A DNA stretch of 64,000 bases from Herbaspirillum sp. (GCF_017744395.1 NZ_JAGIBI010000006.1:1-64000); one strand, 5' to 3'; shown: positions 30,806 through 42,658, counted from the first letter of the stretch. Program-made: numbers and translations. Notes: generated by a model from the sequence alone, not told the origin.

Positions 30806-31198
30806 ATGGCAAAACATAGCAAATCCATCCCCGGGCGCGGCCTGCGCGTCGCCGACCAGATCCAGCGCGACCTGGCGGAGCTGATCGCCTTCGAACTGAA
30901 GGATCCGCGCGTTGGGATGATCACGATTACCGAAGTGCAGGTCACGCCGGACTACGCGCATGCCAAGATCTTCTTCACCACGCTGGTGGACAATCCCGAG
31001 GCGGTGAAGAACACGCTGATCGGCCTGCGCAAGGCGGCAGGCTTCCTGCGCACGCAACTGGGCCGCAGGCTGACCATCCATACCTTGCCGGAACTGCACT
31101 TCGTGCACGACAACTCGACCGCTCGCGGCATCGAAATGTCGCGCCTGATCGACGAGGCCAACGCTACCCGCGCCAAGGATTCGGACGACGAGGCCTGA
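30806..31198 (+). CDS. rbfA: 30S ribosome-binding factor A
   Basis: A 130-residue KH-fold cold-shock and 30S maturation factor. The start [26 protein letters not shown] (in two parts: [26 protein letters not shown]) and the centre [13 protein letters not shown] are diagnostic, and LHFVHDNST closes the domain. There is no obvious Shine-Dalgarno before ATG 30806. It lies between infB and truB as expected. Confidence 0.95.
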   Translation: MAKHSKSIPGRGLRVADQIQRDLAELIAFELKDPRVGMITITEVQVTPDYAHAKIFFTTLVDNPEAVKNTLIGLRKAAGFLRTQLGRRLTIHTLPELHFVHDNSTARGIEMSRLIDEANATRAKDSDDEA

Positions 31199-31234
31199 GC
31201 CGGTTCGACCAGCTGTATCACTGACAATCATTTC

Positions 31235-31264
31235 GCCGGCCCGCGCACATCGCGCAGGGCCGGC
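31235..31264 (+). other. intercistronic hairpin rbfA-truB
   Basis: GCCGGCCC (31235-31242) and GGGCCGGC (31257-31264) form an eight-base stem ending nine bases before the truB ATG. It may affect truB translation or RNA processing. There is no T-run. Confidence 0.4.
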
Positions 31265-31273
31265 AACGTATTT

Positions 31274-32278
31274 ATGGCAGACAACATTCCGGCGGACGCC
31301 GCGTCCCCCATCCCGGCCAACAACGACAAGCGCGTCAAGCGCGGACAGGCGCCGCGCGCGCCGCGTCCCCCGCGCCTGCCGGTGCATGGCGTGCTGCTGC
31401 TGGACAAGCCGGTCGGGTTGTCGTCCAACGACGCGCTGATCCGCGCCAAGCGCATGCTCAACGCGCCCAAGGCCGGACATACCGGCACCCTCGATCCGTT
31501 CGCCACCGGCTTGTTGCCGCTGTGTTTCGGCGAGGCGACCAAGTTTTCGCAGGATCTGCTGGAGGCCGACAAGACCTATGAAGCCGTGGTGCACCTGGGG
31601 GTGAAGACCGATACCGGGGATACCGAAGGGCAGGTCATTGCCGAGCGCCCGGTGGATGCCAGTCCTGAACAGATTGAGGCGGCATTGGCGCGCTTTCGCG
31701 GCCCCATCAGCCAGGTGCCGCCCATGCATTCGGCGTTGAAGCGCGACGGCAAGCCGCTGTACGAATACGCCCGCGCCGGCATCACGCTGGAACGCGAAGC
31801 GCGCGACGTGATCATCCACAAGCTGGAACTGCTGGATTACCAGGCGCCGATGCTGGCCATTCGCGTGACCTGCAGCAAGGGCACCTACATCCGTGTGCTG
31901 GGCGAGGACATCGGCGAGCATCTGGGCTGCGGCGCCCACCTGAACGCGCTGCGTCGCATTGGCGTCGGCCCGCTGACACTGGATGGCGCCATGACGCTGG
32001 AACAGTTCGAGGCGGCCGGCGAAACCGAACAGCGCAAGGCCGCGCTGCTGCCGGTGGACGGCCTGCTGCAGAGTTTCCCGGCGGTGCAGTTGCCGGACGA
32101 ACTGGCACGCCGCTTCTTGCACGGCCAGCGTTTGCCGCTGGCCAAGGAAGGTGTGGCCGCGCCGGAACAGTTGGGGCGAGTGCGCGTCTACCGCGCTTCC
32201 GACGCCGCGCTGCTGGGCACCGGACTGTTGCAGGAATACGCCATTCTGGCGCCCGAACGGCTGGTGTCCACGGCTTGA
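31274..32278 (+). CDS. truB: tRNA pseudouridine-55 synthase
   Basis: A 334-residue enzyme that makes pseudouridine 55 in the T-loop of tRNAs. The catalytic aspartate lies in [17 protein letters not shown] near residues 74-90, with the [11 protein letters not shown] start of the fold and a C-terminal PUA-like region. A 30-residue basic, Pro-rich N-terminal extension is present. It is the fifth gene of the rimP operon; typA has its own promoter-like box downstream. Confidence 0.95.
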   Translation: MADNIPADAASPIPANNDKRVKRGQAPRAPRPPRLPVHGVLLLDKPVGLSSNDALIRAKRMLNAPKAGHTGTLDPFATGLLPLCFGEATKFSQDLLEADKTYEAVVHLGVKTDTGDTEGQVIAERPVDASPEQIEAALARFRGPISQVPPMHSALKRDGKPLYEYARAGITLEREARDVIIHKLELLDYQAPMLAIRVTCSKGTYIRVLGEDIGEHLGCGAHLNALRRIGVGPLTLDGAMTLEQFEAAGETEQRKAALLPVDGLLQSFPAVQLPDELARRFLHGQRLPLAKEGVAAPEQLGRVRVYRASDAALLGTGLLQEYAILAPERLVSTA

Positions 32279-32383
32279 GGCGAAGCGCCGGAGAACGGCT
32301 CCGGGCGCGCCTTTCAGGGTGGCGTCCAAACGGCGGCAAACCGTTGAAAACACAGGTTTTTTTAAATTTCATGCGTCGCAACA

Positions 32384-32392
32384 TGCTATAAT
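32384..32392 (+). promoter_or_regulatory. extended -10 promoter of typA
   Basis: TGCTATAAT provides an extended -10 (TGN before a perfect TATAAT at 32387-32392), 41 bases before the typA ATG. The -35 region is poor, as expected for extended -10 promoters. Confidence 0.6.
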
Positions 32393-32432
32393 GCGCGCCT
32401 TCCGAGAATCGGTACTCCAACCCAAATTCACC

Positions 32433-34274
<1,842 letters not shown>

Positions 34275-34283
34275 TGCGGGAAG

Positions 34284-34312
34284 GGCGGCCGCCCCCGTGT
34301 GGGCGGGCCGCC
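34284..34312 (+). other. GC hairpin after typA
   Basis: GGCGGCC-GCCC pairs with GGGC-GGGCCGCC with one bulged base, ten bases after the typA stop. There is no T-run; it is probably a 3' stabilising structure before the terminator at 34448. Confidence 0.4.
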
Positions 34313-34334
34313 GTGGGGATGGGCGTCGGCTGGC

Positions 34335-34368
34335 GCTGATATCTTTCTGGTGAATATCAGATATCAGC
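34335..34368. promoter_or_regulatory. 10-base inverted repeat GCTGATATCT/AGATATCAGC
   Basis: GCTGATATCT (34335-34344) and AGATATCAGC (34359-34368) are perfect inverted copies with a 14-base spacer. The site lies in the 608-base region between typA and dusA, just before a candidate small RNA. It could be an operator or an RNA stem. Confidence 0.45.
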
Positions 34369-34400
34369 ACAATAAAGCAGACAGCAATGATGCACTGCCA

Positions 34401-34481
34401 TATAGTTACACCTGTCTCCTCCAATTTCCTCCTAAAGAATTGGATTCAAGCCCGCAACTCCGGTTGTGGGCTTTTTTTTTG
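34401..34481 (+). ncRNA. candidate small RNA with anti-Shine-Dalgarno motifs
   Basis: A -10-like TATAGT (34401-34406) is followed by a short C-rich single-stranded stretch with TCTCCTCC (34415-34422) and TTCCTCCT (34426-34433), then a strong intrinsic terminator (34448-34480). Small RNAs that pair with ribosome-binding sites through CCUCC motifs have this shape. The -35 is weak, so the unit is a hypothesis; it could instead be the typA 3' end. Confidence 0.35.
34448..34480 (+). terminator. intrinsic terminator (typA 3' region)
   Basis: AAGCCCGCAAC (34448-34458) pairs with GTTGTGGGCTT (34463-34473) across TCCG, with nine T residues to 34480. Confidence 0.9.
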
Positions 34482-34514
34482 CCGCGTTCGCCCAAGTGGC
34501 TTGAGCGCATCAGC

Positions 34515-34538
34515 CCCCTCCCTTTTTTGCGGGAGGGG
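34515..34538. other. hairpin CCCCTCCC/GGGAGGGG
   Basis: An eight-base stem (34515-34522 with 34531-34538) has an eight-base T-rich loop. It has no following T-run. It is part of the 608-base non-coding region 34275-34882. Confidence 0.35.
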
Positions 34539-34674
34539 TTGCCGGGTTCGGATTGCCGGAAACCGGCTGGAAAATTTTTTATCGGCAATGGGCTTGTTTT
34601 TTGTTTCCTCGGCACTATTTTTGTGCGTTGCGAAATGACGGCTGCCGGTTTGTGGTGCAGAATCGTGTCCGCAG

Positions 34675-34747
34675 TATAAAAATCCTATCTCACAGAGGAT
34701 AGAGGGGACACCAGCCCGCAACGCGAAAGCCTTGCGGGCTTTCTATT
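34675..34747 (+). ncRNA. candidate short transcript ending at a second terminator
   Basis: TATAAA (34675-34680) could be a -10 box. The following 60 bases hold a small CTATC/GATAG hairpin (34686-34702) and a terminator hairpin sharing the AGCCCGCAA arm of the previous one. The result would be an RNA of about 60 bases. It may also be the start of the dusA leader. Confidence 0.25.
34713..34747 (+). terminator. intrinsic terminator/attenuator before dusA
   Basis: AGCCCGCAA (34713-34721) pairs with TTGCGGGCT (34732-34740), followed by TTCTATTT. It lies 135 bases before dusA, so it could attenuate dusA or end a small RNA. Confidence 0.65.
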
Positions 34748-34882
34748 TGCCGCCCGCAGGCCCTGCCGGGAGCGGCAACGCCCGCTTGCAGCCAGCGATG
34801 CCATCGCGGACACTGGCTATGCATAGACGCGCATTGCCGCCGGCAGCAGAAACGATTTACGGATTGACGATTTCCCCAGCAG

Positions 34883-35896
<1,014 letters not shown>

Positions 35897-35980
35897 ATCG
35901 CTGCAAAGCGCGCCGCAGGCAGGGTGAGGACGCCCGCAATCCTTTAAAATAGCGGGTTCCAAATGGGAAAAGAAAATCAT

Positions 35981-37105
35981 ATGCCACTCGCAACAACAGA
36001 AGAAATCGTCGCCGAGCTCCGTGCCGGGCGCATGGTGATCCTGGTCGACGAGGAAGACCGCGAAAACGAGGGCGACCTGGTGCTTGCCACCGATTTCGTC
36101 ACGCCCGAAGCCATCAACTTCATGGTCACGCACGCGCGCGGCCTGGTGTGCCTGACGCTCACCGAAGAACATTGCGACCAGCTCGACCTGCCGATGATGT
36201 CCAGCCGCAACGGCACCCAGTTCGGCACCAATTTCACCGTCTCGATCGAAGCGGCCGAAGGCGTGACCACCGGCATTTCCGCCGCCGACCGCGCGCGCAC
36301 CATCCAGGTGGCCGCGGCCAAGAACGCCAAGCCGTCGGACCTGGTGAACCCGGGCCACATCTTCCCGCTGCGCGCCCAGAAGGGCGGCGTGCTGATGCGT
36401 GCCGGCCACACCGAAGCCGGTTGCGACCTGACCGCGATGGCAGGGCTGACGCCGGCCGCCGTGATCTGCGAGATCCTCAAGGATGACGGCACCATGGCGC
36501 GCCTGCCGGACCTGATGGAATTCGCCGAGAAGCACAAGCTGAAGATCGGCACGATTGCCGACCTGATCCATTACCGCAGCCGCAACGAAAGCATCATCGA
36601 GCGCGTGGCCGAGCGCGACATGCAGACCGTGCACGGCAACTTCAAGGCCATCGCCTACCGCGACACGCCGTCCGGCGGCGCCCATCTGGCGCTGGTGCAT
36701 GGCGATATCGCGCCGGGCCAGGAAACCCTGGTGCGGGTACACCAGCCGGTATCGATCCTCGACTTGCTGGAATCCGAAGTCACCACCCACTCGTGGAATC
36801 TGGCCGCCGCCATGAAGGCGGTGCAGGCCGCGCCGGGCGGCGGCGTGGTGGTGCTGCTCAACTGCGAGGAGTCGGCGCAGCAGATGTTCGACCAGTTCGG
36901 CGCGCTCAACCAGGTCGGCACCGCCAAAGCCGCCAAGCCGGTGCGCGCCGACCGCCTGGACCTGCGTACCTATGGCATCGGCGCGCAGATCCTGAAGGAC
37001 CTGGGCGTGTGCAAGATGAAGCTCCTGGCCAGCCCGCGCAAGATGCCGTCGATGGCCGGCTTCAAGCTGGAAGTGACCGGCTACCAGGCGCGCGAAGGCG
37101 CATGA
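35981..37105 (+). CDS. ribB: 3,4-dihydroxy-2-butanone-4-phosphate synthase with degenerate GTP cyclohydrolase II-like tail (RibBX type)
   Basis: A 374-residue protein of riboflavin synthesis. The RibB domain (1-205) is intact: DEEDRENEGDLV metal/substrate loop, SRNGTQFGTNFTVSIEA and GHTEAGCDL. The C-terminal half aligns with GTP cyclohydrolase II (VRVHQPVSI, then DLRTYGIGAQIL) but the zinc-binding cysteines of the usual C-x-R-C-D-C region are absent: that stretch reads LLESEVTTHSWNL. So only RibB activity is expected, and RibA must be elsewhere. ATG 35981 begins the family sequence; the ATG at 35963 would add six residues. ribH follows 59 bases on. Confidence 0.9.
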   Translation: MPLATTEEIVAELRAGRMVILVDEEDRENEGDLVLATDFVTPEAINFMVTHARGLVCLTLTEEHCDQLDLPMMSSRNGTQFGTNFTVSIEAAEGVTTGISAADRARTIQVAAAKNAKPSDLVNPGHIFPLRAQKGGVLMRAGHTEAGCDLTAMAGLTPAAVICEILKDDGTMARLPDLMEFAEKHKLKIGTIADLIHYRSRNESIIERVAERDMQTVHGNFKAIAYRDTPSGGAHLALVHGDIAPGQETLVRVHQPVSILDLLESEVTTHSWNLAAAMKAVQAAPGGGVVVLLNCEESAQQMFDQFGALNQVGTAKAAKPVRADRLDLRTYGIGAQILKDLGVCKMKLLASPRKMPSMAGFKLEVTGYQAREGA

Positions 37106-37164
37106 GCGGGCAACCGACGCAAAGATCAGCAATCACGCAAGTCAACCACCTATAAGGAAAAGCC

Positions 37165-37653
37165 ATGACCATTGGAACTTTTGAAGCGGATTTGAATGGC
37201 GAAAGCTTGCGCATCGGCATCGTGCAGGCGCGTTTCAATGAAGACGTCTGCCATGGCCTGCTGGCGGCCTGCCTGGCCGAACTGAAGCATCTGGGCGTGG
37301 CCGACGAGGACATCCTGCACGTCACCGTGCCGGGCGCCCTGGAAATCCCGCTGGCCCTGCAGAAGATGGCCGAGACCGACCAGTTCGACGCGCTCATCGC
37401 GCTGGGCGCGGTGATCCGCGGCGAGACCTACCACTTCGAACTGGTCTCCAACGAATCCGGCGCCGGCATCACCCGCATCGGCCTGGACTTCGGCGTGCCC
37501 ATCGCCAACGCCGTGCTGACCACCGAGAACGACGAGCAGGCCGAAGTGCGCATGGCCGAGAAGGGCGCCGATGCCGCCCGCGTCGCGGTCGAAATGGCCA
37601 ACCTGGCGATCGTGCTGGAAGAGCTGGGCCAGGCCACCGACGAAGAGGAATGA
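37165..37653 (+). CDS. ribH: 6,7-dimethyl-8-ribityllumazine synthase
   Basis: A 162-residue subunit of the lumazine synthase shell. It joins the RibB product with the ribityl-pyrimidine. Family landmarks: [19 protein letters not shown], the PGALEIP turn near 55, and [17 protein letters not shown] with the active histidine near 92. AAGGAAAAGCC precedes the ATG. It is second in the ribB-ribH-nusB block, and a terminator follows. Confidence 0.97.
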   Translation: MTIGTFEADLNGESLRIGIVQARFNEDVCHGLLAACLAELKHLGVADEDILHVTVPGALEIPLALQKMAETDQFDALIALGAVIRGETYHFELVSNESGAGITRIGLDFGVPIANAVLTTENDEQAEVRMAEKGADAARVAVEMANLAIVLEELGQATDEEE

Positions 37654-37658
37654 TCCGT

Positions 37659-37697
37659 CGCCGCGCCGCTGCCCGGGCGGCGGCGCGGCGGTTTTTT
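37659..37697 (+). terminator. terminator between ribH and nusB
   Basis: CGCCGCGCCGC (37659-37669) pairs with GCGGCGCGGCG (37680-37690) and is followed by G and six T residues. Termination may be partial, since ribH and nusB are often co-transcribed. Confidence 0.75.
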
Positions 37698-37758
37698 CCT
37701 TGCACAGTTTCACGTATCCATTCAAGTAAAGCATTCACGGCCTCGCGCCGCATTCATC

Positions 37759-38226
37759 ATGTCGAACAAATCTCAACACGCCAATTCGAACAAGAACCGC
37801 ACACCGCGCCATCGCGCGCGCGAGTTCGCGTTGCAGGGCTTGTACCAGTGGCTGCTCAACCATGAGGACAGCGGCGCGATCGAAGCCCACATCCGCGAAG
37901 CGCACGGTTTCGACAAGGCCGATGCCGAACACTTCGACACCCTGCTCAACGGCGCCATCCGCGATGCCGAAGCGCTGCGCACCGGCCTGGCGCCGCTGAT
38001 CGATCGCCCCATCAAGGAATTGTCGCCGGTGGAGCATGCCGCGCTGCTGATCGGCGCCTACGAATTGCAGAACCACATCGAGATTCCCTATAAGGTAGTG
38101 ATCAACGAGGCGGTGGAGCTGACCAAGTCGTTCGGCGGAGTCGACGGCCACAAGTACGTCAATGGCGTGCTGGACCGTTTCGCTGCGCAAGTGCGCGCAA
38201 CCGAGGTCGACGCCGGCCGCCGTTAA
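37759..38226 (+). CDS. nusB: antitermination factor NusB
   Basis: A 155-residue helical RNA-binding protein that with NusE binds boxA in rRNA leaders. The start [18 protein letters not shown], the central [15 protein letters not shown] and the end [19 protein letters not shown] are typical. A short basic, Asn/Lys-rich N-terminal extension is present. It follows ribH as in most proteobacteria. Confidence 0.96.
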   Translation: MSNKSQHANSNKNRTPRHRAREFALQGLYQWLLNHEDSGAIEAHIREAHGFDKADAEHFDTLLNGAIRDAEALRTGLAPLIDRPIKELSPVEHAALLIGAYELQNHIEIPYKVVINEAVELTKSFGGVDGHKYVNGVLDRFAAQVRATEVDAGRR

Positions 38227-38341
38227 GCGCCGCGCCTTCAGAACCCGTTCCAGGCGGCCGGCGCCATGTCCGGCCGCTGCCGCGTTGTCTTCTTCCTGTG
38301 AGTGCGCCGCAGGCGCATGCCACCCGCATCCCGGATTTCCC

Positions 38342-39520
38342 ATGAGCCTGAACCAACTCGCTTCCCGCCTGAACAACATCGCCCCGTTCCACGTCATGGA
38401 GCTGGCCAAGAAGGCCGCCGTGCTGGAGCAGCAAGGGCGCCACATCATCCACATGGGCATCGGCGAGCCCGATTTCACCGCGCCGCCGGCAGTGGTTGAG
38501 GCCGCCACGCGCGCCATGGCCGACGGCAAGATGCAATACACCTCGGCCACCGGCCTGCCGCAATTGCGCCAGGCGATCTCCGACCATTACCGCAGCGTCT
38601 ACGGGCTGGAGATCGCGCCGGAACGCATCGTGGTCACGGCCGGCGCATCGGCGGCCCTGCTGCTGGCCTGCGCCGCACTGGTGGAAAAGGGGGCGCAGGT
38701 GCTGATGCCGGATCCCAGCTATCCCTGCAACCGCCATTTCGTGGCGGCTTTCGAAGGCCAGGCCAGGCTGATCGCCAGCGGGCCGGAACACCGTTTCCAG
38801 CTTTCGGCGCAAATGGTGCGCGAACATTGGGATGCGGCGACGCGCGGCGTGCTGCTGGCTTCTCCCTCCAACCCGACCGGCACTTCCATCCTGCCGGACG
38901 AGCTGCGCGCGATCGTGGCGGAAGTGCGCGCGCGCGGCGGCTTCACCATCGTCGATGAGATCTATCAGGGCTTGTCGTATGAGGGGGCGCCGTTCTCGGC
39001 GCTGTCGCTGGGCGAGGACGTGGTGGTGATCAACAGCTTCTCCAAGTACTTCAACATGACCGGATGGCGCCTCGGCTGGCTGGTGTTGCCGCCGGCATTG
39101 GTGCCGCAGGTCGAGAAGCTGGCGCAGAACCTGTTCATCTGCGCTTCGTCGATCGCCCAGCATGCCGGCGTGGCCTGTTTCGCGCCGGAGTCGATCGCCA
39201 TCTACGAGGAGCGCAAGGCGGAGTTCAAGCGCCGCCGCGACTACATCGTGCCGGCGCTGGAAAGCCTGGGCTTCAAGGTGCCGGTGGTGCCGGACGGCGC
39301 TTTCTATGTATACGCCGATTGCAGCGCGCTGTCCGACGATGCCGACCGGTTGACGCTCGACATGCTCAACGAGGCCGGCGTGGTGCTGGTGCCGGGGCTG
39401 GACTTCGGCCCCTTCACTGCGCGCCGCTATATCCGCCTGTCGTATGCGACCTCGATGGAGAACCTGCAGGAAGCGGTGGCCCGCCTGGGGGCGTTTTTCG
39501 CAAACCGCAAGGCCGCCTGA
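38342..39520 (+). CDS. pyridoxal-phosphate aminotransferase (class I/II)
   Basis: A 392-residue fold-type I aminotransferase of the AspC/AlaT-like group. The start SRLNNIAPFHVMELAKKA, GIGEPDFTAPP, the NPTG motif of ASPSNPTGT, the PLP lysine in NSFSKYFNMTGWRLGW (about 228-243) and the C-terminal RLSYATSMENL arginine (substrate carboxylate) are present. The amino-acid substrate is not clear; relatives are annotated as aspartate, alanine or aromatic aminotransferases. The ATG at 38342 starts the family region. A strong terminator follows. Confidence 0.9.
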   Translation: MSLNQLASRLNNIAPFHVMELAKKAAVLEQQGRHIIHMGIGEPDFTAPPAVVEAATRAMADGKMQYTSATGLPQLRQAISDHYRSVYGLEIAPERIVVTAGASAALLLACAALVEKGAQVLMPDPSYPCNRHFVAAFEGQARLIASGPEHRFQLSAQMVREHWDAATRGVLLASPSNPTGTSILPDELRAIVAEVRARGGFTIVDEIYQGLSYEGAPFSALSLGEDVVVINSFSKYFNMTGWRLGWLVLPPALVPQVEKLAQNLFICASSIAQHAGVACFAPESIAIYEERKAEFKRRRDYIVPALESLGFKVPVVPDGAFYVYADCSALSDDADRLTLDMLNEAGVVLVPGLDFGPFTARRYIRLSYATSMENLQEAVARLGAFFANRKAA

Positions 39521-39550
39521 ACGGTTACAGGCCGGGGAGGCCGAAAAGGA

Positions 39551-39576
39551 AAAAGGAGCCCGAGGGCTCCTTTTTT
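39551..39576. terminator. bidirectional terminator
   Basis: AAAAGGAGCC (39551-39560) pairs with GGCTCCTTTT (39565-39574) across CGAG, ending in six T residues and starting with an A-run. It serves the aminotransferase gene and the convergent transglycosylase gene. Confidence 0.9.
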
Positions 39577-39613
39577 GCGTGTTGAATACCGGTAATATTC
39601 AATCGCAACACGC

Positions 39614-40588
39614 TCATAAGGCAGCGAGTTGTTCTTCCGCCCTCGGCTTGGCAGGGGCGGCCGAGGCGACGTTGTTGCTGGCTGCCGGCTTGGCGGCGGC
39701 GCTGGCAGAGACAGCGGGCGCCGGCGGCAGCTTGATGGTGGCGGTGGTATAGATCGAGACGTTCTTGCCCATCGCCACTTGCTTCAGGTTCTGGTACTCG
39801 GACAGCACCTTCATGCCGTAGCCGCCGTCGTTGGCCATGTCGGCCGCGCCGACATAGCTCTTCAGGCCGGCTTCGACCGAGCCGCCGCGGGTCACGTATT
39901 CCTTCAGGATCTGCGAGCCGACGCGGATGTTGGCGACCGGATTCAGGGCCGCCTTGACGCCGCCCAGTTCCTGGAACTTGTCATGGTGCACCTTGGACAT
40001 CACCTGCATCAGGCCCTGCGCGCCCATCGGGCTTTCCGCGAAGGGATTGAAGCGCGATTCGATGGCGATCACCGACAGGATCAGCAGCGGATCGAGCTTG
40101 ATGTCGCGTGCCGTCAGGTAGGTGGCCGAGACCAGCATGTCAGCCGCATCGCTGGCCACGCGGTAGCGCTTGGCCAGCCAGCTGGTGACCAGCTTCTGCT
40201 GGCGCGGCGTGCCCAGCAGCTGGCGATCTTCCGCCGACATCGGCGGTGCGGGCACCGGTGCCGCGGTGGCGGCGCCGGCGATCGCCGGGATGGCGGAAGC
40301 CGGCGTCGCCGGCGCCATCAGCTTGGCCAGCGGCGGAGCGGTTGCCGCGTCGGCTTGCATTTCGTCGACCGAATCCGAGAACGGCGACATGCTGATCAGC
40401 TTGTCGGCCAGGTCCGGATTGAAAAACATCAGCCCGAGTACGAACAGGGCGGCGATGCCGAGTACCGTGATGGCACGGTGGGCAACGCTGAAAAATTGAC
40501 CAATGCGGGCAGCCGTGGAGGGATTCCAGGCTGCGGCGCGCTGAACCATCTGCGAGGCTAAATGCGCCTCGGTAGGTTGGTTAGACAT
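39614..40588 (-). CDS. membrane-anchored lytic transglycosylase (SLT domain)
   Basis: A 324-residue protein. A cytosolic N-terminus, one transmembrane helix (about 38-57), a Pro/Ala-rich linker, then an SLT domain with the catalytic glutamate in SVIAIESRFNPFAESPMGAQGLMQV (quoted in pieces: SVIAIESRFNPF, MGAQGLMQV; about 175-200) and a later RVGSQILKEYV segment. It should cut peptidoglycan glycan strands from the outer face of the inner membrane. The Ala/Pro tail is low complexity. GCAGGAGGTTCA precedes ATG 40588, an excellent site. Confidence 0.88.
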   Translation of the reverse strand: MSNQPTEAHLASQMVQRAAAWNPSTAARIGQFFSVAHRAITVLGIAALFVLGLMFFNPDLADKLISMSPFSDSVDEMQADAATAPPLAKLMAPATPASAIPAIAGAATAAPVPAPPMSAEDRQLLGTPRQQKLVTSWLAKRYRVASDAADMLVSATYLTARDIKLDPLLILSVIAIESRFNPFAESPMGAQGLMQVMSKVHHDKFQELGGVKAALNPVANIRVGSQILKEYVTRGGSVEAGLKSYVGAADMANDGGYGMKVLSEYQNLKQVAMGKNVSIYTTATIKLPPAPAVSASAAAKPAASNNVASAAPAKPRAEEQLAAL

Positions 40589-41056
40589 TGAACCTCCTGC
40601 GTTATTGCGGCAAATACAGGGCTCACCGGCCAAGAAGTGGAGACCGGACAGCTAATCTGACGTTGCTGCAATCTATTACGTTACCGTCGCAAGGCGTTAC
40701 GGCAAGTAGTCATCCGCGAGGCCTGCTGGCCATGCCGTCGGACGACAATGTTTCGGGGAGTAAGGCTGACGCCTTGGATGACACTTCTTTGTGTTACTGG
40801 GCCCCCGGGAGCCCTGGATACCTTGCAAGCTTGTTGTGATTGTTACAAGCCTTGTTGAGCTTCTTAGCCCATTCCCTTTCGATCAGGTGGGCGCATTGTA
40901 GAAGTCACTTTATATCGAGTCAATACTATGAAATTTTATTTTTATAACTTTTGAATCTCATTTTTGGCGCGGCCTTTCTTCAAAAATCAATAGAATCAAG
41001 CGTTTGCCGGGGATACCTGAGCCGGCTGTCATGCAAAAAGAAATTTGTTAAAAAGT
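40589..41056. other. 468-base divergent intergenic region (transglycosylase/ubiD)
   Basis: No gene is seen. The half nearer ubiD (40900-40980) is AT-rich and probably holds the ubiD promoter, though no clear hexamer pair is called. Around 40828-40850 GCTTGT/ACAAGC can form a small hairpin. The transglycosylase leader side shows several short repeats but no recognised riboswitch core. Confidence 0.4.
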
Positions 41057-42541
41057 ATGAAATATACGGATCTGCGCGATTTTATTTCCAAGTTGCAACA
41101 AAAAGGCGAATTAAAGCGCGTATCCCATCCTGTTTCCTCCCATCTGGAGATGACCGAGATCTGCGATCGCACGCTTCGTGCGGAAGGTCCGGCGCTTCTT
41201 TTTGAGCGTGTGGATGAAAAAAATATCCCGGTCCTGGCGAATCTTTTCGGTACCCCGCGCCGCGTCGCATTGGGCATGGGTGCTGAGGATATCGGCGAAT
41301 TGCGCCGTATCGGCCACCTGCTGGCGCGCCTGAAGGAGCCGGAGCCGCCCAAGGGCATCAAGGATGTGCTGGGGCTCGGCACGCTGGTCAAGTCGCTGTG
41401 GGACATGGCGCCCAAAGAGCGCGGCTCGGCGCCTTGCCAGGATGTGGTGTGGGAGGGCAAGGATGTCGATCTCTCGCGTTTGCCGATCCAGCATTGCTGG
41501 CCGGGCGACGCGGCGCCACTGATCACCTGGGGCCTGGTGATCACCAAGGGGCCGCACAAGAAGCGCCAGAACCTGGGGATATACCGCCAGCAGGTGCTGG
41601 GACCGAACAAGGTGATCATGCGCTGGCTGGCGCATCGCGGCGGCGCGCTCGATTTCCGCGAGCATGGCATCGCCAACCCCGGCCAGCCTTATCCGGTGGC
41701 GGTCGCGCTGGGCGCCGATCCCGCCACTATATTAGGCGCGGTCACGCCGGTGCCGGACAGCCTGTCCGAATACCAGTTCGCCGGCCTCCTGCGCGGCAGC
41801 CGCACCGAGCTGGTCAAGGCCATTGGCAGTGAGTTGCGGGTGCCGGCTTCCGCCGAGATCGTGCTGGAAGGGCACATCTATCCGGATGCCAATCATCCGT
41901 CCGGATACGAGCACGCGCTGGAAGGGCCGTATGGCGACCACACCGGCTATTACAACGAGCAGGACTGGTTCCCGGTCTTCACCATCGATCGCATCACCAT
42001 GCGGCGCGATCCCATTTACCACTCGACCTATACCGGCAAGCCGCCCGATGAGCCGGCGGTGCTGGGCGTGGCCCTGAACGAAGTGTTCGTGCCGTTGCTG
42101 CAGAAGCAGTTCTCTGAAATCACCGACTTCTACCTGCCGCCGGAAGGCTGCAGCTACCGCATGGCGGTGGTGCAGATGAAGAAGTCGTACGCCGGGCATG
42201 CCAAGCGCGTGATGTTCGGCGTGTGGAGCTTCCTGCGCCAGTTCATGTACACCAAGTTCATCGTGGTGGTCGACGAGGATGTCGATATCCGCGACTGGAA
42301 GGAAGTGATCTGGGCCATCACCACGCGCGTCGATCCGGTGCGCGACACGGTCATGGTGGACAACACGCCGATCGACTATCTCGACTTCGCTTCGCCCATC
42401 AGCGGCCTGGGCAGCAAGATGGGCATCGACGCCACCAACAAGTGGCCCGGGGAAACCAGCCGCGAATGGGGAACGCCGATCGCCATGACCGATGAGGTCA
42501 AGCGCCGCGTGGACGACATCTGGCAGCAGTTGGGGATCTGA
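41057..42541 (+). CDS. ubiD: 4-hydroxy-3-polyprenylbenzoate decarboxylase
   Basis: A 494-residue prenylated-FMN decarboxylase of ubiquinone synthesis. The start [21 protein letters not shown] and the [19 protein letters not shown] active-site region with catalytic glutamates near 280-300 match UbiD. The partner UbiX, which makes the cofactor, is not here. ATG 41057 begins the family sequence; a TTG at 41045 is an in-frame alternative, and neither has a strong ribosome site. Confidence 0.95.
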   Translation: MKYTDLRDFISKLQQKGELKRVSHPVSSHLEMTEICDRTLRAEGPALLFERVDEKNIPVLANLFGTPRRVALGMGAEDIGELRRIGHLLARLKEPEPPKGIKDVLGLGTLVKSLWDMAPKERGSAPCQDVVWEGKDVDLSRLPIQHCWPGDAAPLITWGLVITKGPHKKRQNLGIYRQQVLGPNKVIMRWLAHRGGALDFREHGIANPGQPYPVAVALGADPATILGAVTPVPDSLSEYQFAGLLRGSRTELVKAIGSELRVPASAEIVLEGHIYPDANHPSGYEHALEGPYGDHTGYYNEQDWFPVFTIDRITMRRDPIYHSTYTGKPPDEPAVLGVALNEVFVPLLQKQFSEITDFYLPPEGCSYRMAVVQMKKSYAGHAKRVMFGVWSFLRQFMYTKFIVVVDEDVDIRDWKEVIWAITTRVDPVRDTVMVDNTPIDYLDFASPISGLGSKMGIDATNKWPGETSREWGTPIAMTDEVKRRVDDIWQQLGI

Positions 42542-42563
42542 CCCGGGCCCGCGATCGCTTGAA

Positions 42564-42604
42564 AAAAAGCCGCGCAAATTGTTTATACAATTGCGCGGCT
42601 TTTT
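42564..42604. terminator. intrinsic terminator after ubiD
   Basis: AAAAAGCCGCGCAA and TTGCGCGGCTTTTT arms surround a short AT-rich loop. It lies just after ubiD and before ffs. Confidence 0.9.
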
Positions 42605-42658
42605 CATTGCCGGCGGAGCGGATGCCGAATTCGCTGGCCGGGGATGCCCGAAATGGAG

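Noticed and set aside
28265-32353. A 1362-codon minus-strand open frame opposite infB, rbfA and truB
   Set aside because: It is a shadow of real genes, with no domain and no ribosome site.
40589-40900. Possible riboswitch in the long leader of the transglycosylase gene
   Set aside because: Compared by eye with c-di-GMP (GEMM), ykkC and ydaO-type cores, I could not find the conserved motifs.
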